DNA from: Candidatus Pacearchaeota archaeon
GTDB lineage: Archaea > Nanobdellota > Nanobdellia > Pacearchaeales > GW2011-AR1
Reading direction: 5' to 3'
DNA: 64,000 bases
Assembly: GCA_019659125.1 (NCBI GenBank)
Contig: JAIFVX010000001.1
Span: forward strand, 182,097-246,096
Below, piece by piece: positions 16,764-23,613 of this stretch. Below the pieces are notes generated by a model. The model was not told the DNA's origin. It made no database searches and saw only the letters and a list, made by a program, of their open reading frames with translations. Made by a program: the position numbers and the translations under genes. Position 1 is the first letter of the stretch. Each line of letters begins with the position of its first letter.

Positions 16764-19206
16764 AATAGAGACGTTCTTAGAAATATATAACTCTGACGAA
16801 GGCACTGAGAAAGATGAAGTGCTGAAAGAAGAAAGAAGAAAGCAAAGAGAATATTGGAAAAGCTGGGAAAACGTAAGCACTGCCTTACAGAACATTACTA
16901 AGGAACTAGGACATTTTCCAACGCAGAAAGAAATTACACAGTCGCAATATATCGGTTTAATGTATGGGATTTCTCGTTACCATAATAACCTCTATACGGC
17001 AACTCTCAAAATGGGACACACGCCAACGCAGGGAGAACGAGGACACTGGAAAAAGTGGGAGAATGTTGAGAAGGAATTAAAAGGTATGATTGAACAATTA
17101 GGACATTATCCCTCCTATACTGAAATTAGAAAGTTAAAAGGATCAATCACAAGCGCGATTGATAAGCATCACGGAGGGTATAATAATACCAGGGCGAGGA
17201 TGGGTTTTGACCTCTCACGAAGAGAGCCAGGTTATTGGGAGAGTAGTGAAAATGTTGTAAAAGAAGCTAAAAGTGTTATGAAAAAATATGGTTTTGATGA
17301 ATTGCCTGATGCAAACAAACTTACTGAATTGGGAGAGACACAGTTGATCGGAGGCATTTCTTCATATGGGGGATTCAAAAAAGTAAGAAGATTGCTTGGC
17401 GAAGAACAGCGGTATGCAGATGTAGGCACGTGGCATAATCTCGAAAATTGTATTAAAAAGGCACAAGAAATAAAAAGAGAGCTAGGGGTGAAAACTCTTC
17501 CATCGACGAATATTCTTCAGGATCACGGATACGGAGCTTTCGTAGCAGGCATACAAGCACATCACGGAGGCATTGTTGAATTCAGGAAAAAGCTAGGTGA
17601 ACAGCAGCTAAAAAGAGAATCGGGAATATGGAGAAGTCTAGAATATACAATACAAGAAGCAAAGAAATTTCTTGAAGAGAAGGGCTTAGAAGTCCTGCCA
17701 GGACAAAGCACTATACAAAATTCAGGTTACAGTGGACTTGTGGCAGCTATTAATCTCTATCATGGAGGACTAAAAGAGTTTGAACCGAAGTTCTATCAAG
17801 CAATAGGCAAGTCTGTTGACAAGTCTCTTCTTAGACGAAGAGAGAAAGTCGTTAACATCCCGAAAGAAACATTAGAAAGAGAGTATAATCAAGAGAAAAT
17901 GACTCAATCAGAAATTGCTGAAAAACACGATTGTGCTATACCTGCTATAAAGAGATTGATGGACGAGCATGGAATAAAGACAAGAAATACTAGCGAGTAT
18001 CATCGACCCGATGGATTCATCGAGCCTAAGAAGAGTGAATTAAGGCAATGGTATGTAAAAGAGGAAAAAAGCTTGAGGGAGATAGGAGATGAATTAGGCG
18101 TATCCCGAAGAGTCGTACAAGGATTTATGGAAAAATATGATATTCCCATACGATCTAATAGAACGTTTGAAGAATTACTGAAAAAAATTGAAAAATCGGA
18201 GCTTGAGAACTATTACATAGATAAAAGAATGACTCCTGTACAGGTAGCGGATAAACTCGGAGTCAGTGGCCCAACGGTAAAGAAACTGCTTGAATATCAT
18301 GAAATACCCATGCGGAACATCTCACAAGCCCGTCTAAGAAAAGGAGTACAATTACCAACAAAAGAGGAGCTTGTTCGCCTGTATGTTCAAGAGAGAAAGA
18401 ATACGGTTGAAATTGGAGAGATTTTGGGCATATCAAACCCCACTGTGGGGATTCTCTTAAGAAAACACGATATAGAAGTAAGAAACAAAAAGGGAATCTA
18501 TGATAATAAAAAGACAAGAAAAGAGACTATATATGAGCTTCTTACTATTTCTGGTAAAAATCCAGAAAAACTAGTTATACGGGATTTTCAAAATTATCAA
18601 CGTGATGATGGCACTTGTTTTATCGGTCTTTTAGGATGGTATCAGAGAAATTACGAGTGCACCCCGACACAAGCTAAAAATAAGATGTTACAGGAGCTAG
18701 TAGGTTGCACTGCCCTTCATGAACCTAAACGAGCAAAAAGGGTTTCACTTAATGAAGTTGACTCATGGGATAAATTAAAGAAGAAAATTAATGAACTGTT
18801 TAGAGATCATCCTGAGTTAAAAAGAGAGATGCCTGGATCCGCATGGTTAAGGAAAAATGGATACACATTCATAGGAAGAGCTGCACCCTTATATGGAGGT
18901 ATGGCTAGTATTCGAGATAAATTAGGGCAACCTCAAATGAGAGTAGAGAATGGAAAATGGAAGGAATTCAACGCTGTGAAAGCCGAACTTCAAAGAATAA
19001 TTGACACACATGATGAATTGGAAGGTTTTGCTCCATCAGGAAATTGGCTTAATGAGCATGGTTATTCTTATCTTACAAGCGCAATTAAAAGATATCATGG
19101 TCATTATAGTGTATTTGTAGAAAAGTTTGAAAAAGCAAGTGGAATTTCAAAAGAAAGTAATCTTGAAGGTTTACTAGGCAATTATATTGGAGGGAACGAT
19201 GACTGA
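16753..19206 (+). CDS. Modular protein 2: repeats plus four tandem helix-turn-helix units
   Basis: The 817-residue protein begins with tag IETFLEIYNSD and then five of the repeats (residues about 32-365). Four tandem HTH units follow (about 375-575), each about 45-60 residues: EIAEKHDCAIPAIKRLM, EIGDELGVSRRVVQGFM, QVADKLGVSGPTVKKLL and EIGEILGISNPTVGILL, each closed by a GI/DI-x-x-R-(N/S) end. A unique segment (about 580-660), two more repeats of a GFAPSGNWL type, and the C-terminal tag LEGLLGNYIGG follow. HTH units strongly suggest sequence-specific DNA binding. AGGAG at 16742-16746, inside gene 1, precedes the chosen ATG by 6 bases. It overlaps the next gene by 8 bases. Confidence 0.8.
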   Translation: MENRIETFLEIYNSDEGTEKDEVLKEERRKQREYWKSWENVSTALQNITKELGHFPTQKEITQSQYIGLMYGISRYHNNLYTATLKMGHTPTQGERGHWKKWENVEKELKGMIEQLGHYPSYTEIRKLKGSITSAIDKHHGGYNNTRARMGFDLSRREPGYWESSENVVKEAKSVMKKYGFDELPDANKLTELGETQLIGGISSYGGFKKVRRLLGEEQRYADVGTWHNLENCIKKAQEIKRELGVKTLPSTNILQDHGYGAFVAGIQAHHGGIVEFRKKLGEQQLKRESGIWRSLEYTIQEAKKFLEEKGLEVLPGQSTIQNSGYSGLVAAINLYHGGLKEFEPKFYQAIGKSVDKSLLRRREKVVNIPKETLEREYNQEKMTQSEIAEKHDCAIPAIKRLMDEHGIKTRNTSEYHRPDGFIEPKKSELRQWYVKEEKSLREIGDELGVSRRVVQGFMEKYDIPIRSNRTFEELLKKIEKSELENYYIDKRMTPVQVADKLGVSGPTVKKLLEYHEIPMRNISQARLRKGVQLPTKEELVRLYVQERKNTVEIGEILGISNPTVGILLRKHDIEVRNKKGIYDNKKTRKETIYELLTISGKNPEKLVIRDFQNYQRDDGTCFIGLLGWYQRNYECTPTQAKNKMLQELVGCTALHEPKRAKRVSLNEVDSWDKLKKKINELFRDHPELKREMPGSAWLRKNGYTFIGRAAPLYGGMASIRDKLGQPQMRVENGKWKEFNAVKAELQRIIDTHDELEGFAPSGNWLNEHGYSYLTSAIKRYHGHYSVFVEKFEKASGISKESNLEGLLGNYIGGNDD

Positions 19207-19654
19207 GAGAAAACCTCGCGGTTACTGGGAGGATTTTAAGAACGTCAAAGAAGAGCTTAAAAAAGTAATTAGCAAGCTCGGGCATTTTCCCGTTCAAAGA
19301 GAGCTAAGCGAGGTTGGTAATTCATCTATAATAGCGGCTTTAACTAAATATCATGGGGGTTTAAACGCAGGAAGAGAACGAATGGGATATGATTCAACTA
19401 CTAGATCTCACGGATACTGGAAAGACTGGAAAAATTTAGTAAACGAGCTACAGCCGATCTATGAAACGTTAGGAAACTATCCTACAGCGTATAAACTAAG
19501 GAAAATGGGGCATGTTTCTCTGGAAGCAGCCATTCACCAGTATCATGGAGGATCACAGTCGGTGAAAGAAAGATTCTTAGCGGCAATAGGAGAAAAAGAG
19601 ATCACTGTCGAGTCAATCTTAGATGGTTATGTTGGAGGACCACATGCCAGATAG
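19199..19654 (+). CDS. Small two-repeat protein 3 of the SNF2 operon
   Basis: A 151-residue protein that starts MTERKPRGYW without the N-terminal tag. It holds two repeats of the shorter LGHFP/LGNYP subtype (about 63 residues, ending YHGGLNAGRERMGY and YHGGSQSVKERF) and ends with the C-terminal tag VESILDGYVGG. The GGAGGG that encodes the preceding gene's terminal Gly-Gly lies 4 bases before this ATG. It is paralogous to the last gene of the operon (start 21172). Probably a partner or adaptor of the larger repeat proteins. Confidence 0.75.
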   Translation: MTERKPRGYWEDFKNVKEELKKVISKLGHFPVQRELSEVGNSSIIAALTKYHGGLNAGRERMGYDSTTRSHGYWKDWKNLVNELQPIYETLGNYPTAYKLRKMGHVSLEAAIHQYHGGSQSVKERFLAAIGEKEITVESILDGYVGGPHAR

Positions 19655-21179
19655 AATAGAAAATTTACTTGATGCTTATGTAGATGGAAAGAGAGCCAGA
19701 AGAGACTCTGCTCTACAGGATGATAAAACAAGAAAGCCTAATGGCTACTGGAATAATATCAAGAATATAGTAAAAGAAGCTCGTACCTTCAAGAAGAAGC
19801 ACAAACTCAAACAATTGCCTGGAGCAACAACAATACGTGAACTTGGAGGGAACACTTTGGTTGCGGCAATAATGCATCACGTAGGTATGAGAAAATTTAG
19901 AGATACGATGGGGGAAGAACAGCGAGAAGCAGAAAAAGGAGTATGGAAAAACAAAGATTATGCACTTCAAGAAGCCAGACGGATTATGCACGAAAACAAT
20001 CTTACATCTCTCCCTAGCCAGTACACATTAAATCAAATGAAACAGGGAGGGTTGGTGAGAGCAATCCAAATCTATCATGGAGGGTTTAGAAAGTTCAGAG
20101 ATGATCTAGGGCAATCCCAGGTCTTAAGGAAAAGAGGATTATGGAATAATATAAGATATGTGCTAAAAGAAGCCCGTGTTATAAAAGAGAGACACGGATT
20201 TAAGCAGCTACCTGGAGGAGAAACTCTTGCTAAACTCGGGTATTCCGCATTTAACAATGCGGTCTGGAAATATCACGGAGGTATGAATAATATAAGAAAG
20301 AAACTAGATGAAGAGTTGCCAAGAACAGATTCTTCTTTATTAAAAGATGAGACATATATTCTAAAACAAGCGAGAAAGATAATGAGAGATGAAGGATATG
20401 AGACCTTACCAGGTCACGACTCTCTCTATAAAAAAGGATATGCAAGTTTTACCAATGCTGTGAATAGACATCATGGAGGAATCGCAGCAATACGAAAGAA
20501 GCTTGGACAAGAAATTAACAGAAAGTCCAACTCGTATTGGAAAAAATGGAGGAATGTTCATAATGCATTAAAAGAAATAGTAAATGAATTAGGGCATTTT
20601 CCTAAACAAAAGGAATTACAAAAAAGAGAAAGTTCAATAGCTGCGGCTATAACCTTACATCATGGAGGGATGAATACAGTGAGAGAGAAAATGGGATATG
20701 AAAGGACAAAATTAGATAATGGATTCTATAAAGACTCAAAAAACATTGAGCAAGATATGCAAAAAATAATTAAGACTCACACAGAATTGCAAGGAACTCT
20801 TCCTTCTGCTCACTGGCTGCAAAAAAACGGCTACGCCTCCTTATCTAATGGCATTCGCCAAATCTACGGTAGCTATGGCGAGTATAGAAAACAGAAAGGA
20901 TTGCCTGAAAGCTTGCAAGTTGAACTAGGAAGATGGAAAGACCTTGAATTTACATTACAACAGGCGCAAGAATTCATGGAGGAAGAGGGGTTAACAGAGT
21001 TGCCAGGAAGCTGGACTATGAATAGGAAAGGATATAGCTCATTAGGCGCGGCTATTACAAAATATCATGGTGGAATAAAGAAATTCAGAGAAAGACTATA
21101 CCTCCGTATTGGAAAAAGCCCTCCCTCCTCACAACTAGAATCAGTGTTATTGGAATATGCTGGAGGGAACGATGACTAG
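19644..21179 (+). CDS. Seven-repeat modular protein 4 of the SNF2 operon
   Basis: The 511-residue protein has an N-terminal tag (IENLLDAYVDG), seven repeats and a C-terminal tag (LESVLLEYAGG). Repeats 1-4 and 7 are of the standard LP type, repeat 5 is the short LGHFP type, and repeat 6 is the GTLPSAHWLQKNGY type, so all three subtypes occur in one protein. There is no HTH array or catalytic motif. GGAGG at 19634-19638 inside the previous gene acts as the likely ribosome binding site for the ATG at 19644. The final 16 bases before and over the next start are the same as at the gene 2/gene 3 junction. Confidence 0.8.
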   Translation: MPDRIENLLDAYVDGKRARRDSALQDDKTRKPNGYWNNIKNIVKEARTFKKKHKLKQLPGATTIRELGGNTLVAAIMHHVGMRKFRDTMGEEQREAEKGVWKNKDYALQEARRIMHENNLTSLPSQYTLNQMKQGGLVRAIQIYHGGFRKFRDDLGQSQVLRKRGLWNNIRYVLKEARVIKERHGFKQLPGGETLAKLGYSAFNNAVWKYHGGMNNIRKKLDEELPRTDSSLLKDETYILKQARKIMRDEGYETLPGHDSLYKKGYASFTNAVNRHHGGIAAIRKKLGQEINRKSNSYWKKWRNVHNALKEIVNELGHFPKQKELQKRESSIAAAITLHHGGMNTVREKMGYERTKLDNGFYKDSKNIEQDMQKIIKTHTELQGTLPSAHWLQKNGYASLSNGIRQIYGSYGEYRKQKGLPESLQVELGRWKDLEFTLQQAQEFMEEEGLTELPGSWTMNRKGYSSLGAAITKYHGGIKKFRERLYLRIGKSPPSSQLESVLLEYAGGNDD

Positions 21180-21627
21180 GAGACCTAGAGGATATTATCA
21201 AGATTTTCAGAACATTGAGCGAGAGCTAAAAGAAATTGCGGCTCATGTAGGATATTATCCAAGATATGTAGATATAAGAGAACTAGGAAGGACAAGTCTG
21301 GCAGCCGCTATAGATAAGTATTATGGTGGATTAAATAAAGTTAGAAAGAGATTGAAATACAAATCTCATACTACGAGACCAAGGGGATTTTGGAATAAAA
21401 AAGGAAATGTCATCAGAGAAGCCAAATTTATTATAATTAATCATAATCTGTCGGAGTTACCCAACGAAGCCACACTGCGCAAGATGGGATATGGTGGTTT
21501 TACATATGCAGTATATAAGATGTATGGAGGTATTCCTGCTTTGAGAAAAGAACTTGGACAGACTTCTAGAATAGATACAAAAAGCAAATTAACCTCTTTA
21601 TTGGAGCAATATGCAGGATCTAGTTAG
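21172..21627 (+). CDS. Small two-repeat protein 5, last gene of the SNF2 operon
   Basis: A 151-residue protein beginning MTRRPRGYY, with one short-type repeat (VGYYP, YYGGLNKVRKRLKY) and one standard repeat (LSELP, MYGGIPALRKELGQ), ending in the tag LTSLLEQYAGSS. The same two-repeat design follows gene 2, suggesting that a large-plus-small pair was duplicated. No gene follows on this strand, and here the tag's GG codons are not GGAGG. The tag residues L-LL-x-x-Y-A-G persist anyway, so they are conserved for the protein and not only for the ribosome site. The stop overlaps the convergent flavoprotein gene by 4 bases. Confidence 0.75.
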   Translation: MTRRPRGYYQDFQNIERELKEIAAHVGYYPRYVDIRELGRTSLAAAIDKYYGGLNKVRKRLKYKSHTTRPRGFWNKKGNVIREAKFIIINHNLSELPNEATLRKMGYGGFTYAVYKMYGGIPALRKELGQTSRIDTKSKLTSLLEQYAGSS

Positions 21628-22658
21628 AACCTATATCTAAACATCTTCTCTTTCTCAATAACTGTCTTCATTATTCCAGGAATAAACCCGGTGAGAACAA
21701 AGTTATTCCAGACAAAAATGCCTGTATGCTTTCCAAGACTGATGACAAGAGGTGTCTTCTTATCAATATAAGTTTCCAAGGGTTTATTATACTCTAATGC
21801 GAAGATGTTATCGACAGCAACTCTCGCCTGTCTCTCGGCATTCTGGGCAGTCTTCTCCACAGCCCGATCATTGACGTCTCCTGCCGAGAAGATGTTCTCA
21901 TATCCATTGACCTGGAGGTGCTCGTTAACCATGATTTGATTCCTCTTATTTAAAACATTTTTAAGATGCTTCTCTAAAAAGGAGAAATTGGGAACAATTC
22001 CCGTGCACATGAATGCCAGGTCTGCAGCGATCTTAGTGCCCTTATTGGTAATGAATTTGTTTCCCTTGGCTTTTGAAACCATCTCATTAAATACCATGTG
22101 CACACCATGAGAAGAAAGGAATGCGCGTGCATAATCCCTAGCTCTTTTAGGATTTCTTTCAATAAGCTCTTCCATTGCATGAGCGATAGTAATATGCTTA
22201 TCTGGATAATAAGTACATAACTCTCCTGCAAGCTCCACACCTACAAGACCTCCGCCAATAATAAGGATATTCTGTGCTTTCTCAACCTGTCTATGTACTG
22301 CTCTAAGCTCGATTGCTCGCGTTGAGCTTATGATATTCTTTTCCTTGAAAGGAGCCGAATAACTTGATCCAGAACAAATAATCAAGTAGTCGAACGGGTG
22401 TTTCTTTCCATGTACGGTAACATCTTTCTTAGAAACTTCAGTTACCTCTCCTATGACTATCTCTGCCCTGTGAAGATAATGACTATGTACTACCTGGATT
22501 TTCCGTATATGTGCAGGATCGACGATAGTCCGTAAGACTCCAGGTGTAAATTCAAAATAGTCCTTGTTATCAATAAGTGTTACTGAAAAATCCTTTTCTA
22601 GATGCCTAGCGCAATATGCGCCTGCAAATCCTCCTCCAATAACAATAACCCTTTTCAC
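21624..22658 (-). CDS. Type II NADH dehydrogenase-like FAD/NAD(P) flavoprotein
   Basis: A two-dinucleotide-binding-domain flavoprotein. FAD is bound by GGGFAGAYCARHLE at the N-terminus. A second Rossmann motif, IIGGGLVGVELAGEL, is near residue 150 for NAD(P)H. The late FAD motif IFSAGDVND is near residue 262. The NYFEFTPGVL-like segment (DNKDYFEFTPGVL) is typical of NDH-2/AIF-type proteins. At 344 aa it is shorter than most NDH-2 (about 400 aa). Likely a membrane-peripheral NAD(P)H:quinone or other electron-transfer oxidoreductase. The DoxX gene lies upstream on the same strand, but they are 60 bases apart. Confidence 0.88.
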   Translation of the reverse strand: MKRVIVIGGGFAGAYCARHLEKDFSVTLIDNKDYFEFTPGVLRTIVDPAHIRKIQVVHSHYLHRAEIVIGEVTEVSKKDVTVHGKKHPFDYLIICSGSSYSAPFKEKNIISSTRAIELRAVHRQVEKAQNILIIGGGLVGVELAGELCTYYPDKHITIAHAMEELIERNPKRARDYARAFLSSHGVHMVFNEMVSKAKGNKFITNKGTKIAADLAFMCTGIVPNFSFLEKHLKNVLNKRNQIMVNEHLQVNGYENIFSAGDVNDRAVEKTAQNAERQARVAVDNIFALEYNKPLETYIDKKTPLVISLGKHTGIFVWNNFVLTGFIPGIMKTVIEKEKMFRYRF

Positions 22659-22718
22659 CTATAAAAAAAGAGACGTATATATATAAAACTAATGAAAAAA
22701 ATAAAACAAAGTGTCTTG

Positions 22719-23099
22719 TTATCTGCTTTTGACAGACATCGCGCCTGGACCTGTTAATATGAGGCTCACTAGCGATGCTATTGTAAGCAAGTGGAAAAAT
22801 ACCCCTAACCAGTTTCCATTTGCTCCTGGAATTGCAAAGAACAATGTTGCTACAGCAATGATTATTATCAAAGGCCATGCGGTGTATTTAACTTTCCATC
22901 CAACTAGAACTGAAATACCAAATACAACTTCTGAGAGAGCAACAATCCATCCTAAAAACGTAGCCATAGGCCATCCTGCAAGCATAGGAACGATTGTATT
23001 TCCAACACCATTCATGATCTTTCCTGATCCTGTGTAAAGAAACATAAGTCCCAATACAAGTCTTAAAAGAAACGGTGCATATTTGTGTGATTCTACCAT
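22719..23099 (-). CDS. DoxX-family membrane protein
   Basis: A 126-residue protein with four hydrophobic helices. It has the DoxX family start LLRLVLGLMFLYTGSGKI, followed by MATFLGWIVALSEVVFGISVLVG and a final WLGVFFHLLTIASLVSLI. DoxX relatives are quinone-linked subunits (thiosulfate:quinone oxidoreductase) or redox-stress membrane proteins; the partner here may be the neighbouring flavoprotein. A strong AAAGGAGGT Shine-Dalgarno sequence lies about 6 bases before the ATG, which is unusual for a first gene in this mostly leaderless genome. Confidence 0.88.
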   Translation of the reverse strand: MVESHKYAPFLLRLVLGLMFLYTGSGKIMNGVGNTIVPMLAGWPMATFLGWIVALSEVVFGISVLVGWKVKYTAWPLIIIIAVATLFFAIPGANGNWLGVFFHLLTIASLVSLILTGPGAMSVKSR

Positions 23100-23199
23100 A
23101 AATTACCTCCTTTCACGAAGAATTAAACAATACAGCCAGGTGGACTATTTAAATATTAATAATCGATATGTATTTAAATGAATATATGCATTTCTATGG

Positions 23200-23613
23200 A
23201 TGCTAGCTAGCAGAAAAAGAAGTTTTCTAATTATCTATTTTATTGTCATATTATTCTTAAGTTATGTAATAATTGTAGGGTCAAGCCAGATATTTAGTCC
23301 ATCTTCATTAAGCAAAATATCAAGTTTTAAAGGAGCCCTTTCTATGATCCTATTACTCTTAGCACTATTTTTACCTATATTATTATCGATGTATTTAGGA
23401 TGGGGAAAAGGTTTACTAATTGGAAGTATAATAGGAATTTTATATAATGGTATATTTACATTCCTTCTTCTCTCTGATGTGTTCAATGCCTGTACTGACG
23501 GATGTGGTTTACTCAATCTTATTCTTTTCATTCCAAGTATAGTCATATTTTCTATCTCTTTAATTATTTTGGGAAAATTTTGGTCTAGAAACAGGTCAAC
23601 CAGAAAGCTGTAG
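23200..23613 (+). CDS. Four-helix membrane protein of unknown function, 137 aa
   Basis: I recognise no family. Four hydrophobic segments are visible: FLIIYFIVILFLSYVIIVG, ALSMILLLLALFLPILLSM, LLIGSIIGILYNGIFTFLLL and LLNLILFIPSIVIFSISLII. A CTDGCG motif lies in the third loop and the tail is basic. A TATTTAAATG box precedes the ATG. Its end overlaps the convergent helicase gene by 18 bases. Confidence 0.65.
   Translation: MLASRKRSFLIIYFIVILFLSYVIIVGSSQIFSPSSLSKISSFKGALSMILLLLALFLPILLSMYLGWGKGLLIGSIIGILYNGIFTFLLLSDVFNACTDGCGLLNLILFIPSIVIFSISLIILGKFWSRNRSTRKL

Noticed and set aside
15420-21627. DNA-level repeats reminiscent of a CRISPR or satellite array
   Set aside because: The periodicity (about 198 bases) is the codon-level trace of roughly 66-residue protein repeats; DNA identity between units is low and there are no spacers.
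15420-21627. Homing endonuclease or mobile intron
   Set aside because: Repeats and HTH arrays look homing-associated, but no LAGLIDADG, HNH or GIY-YIG nuclease motif, and no interrupted host gene was seen.
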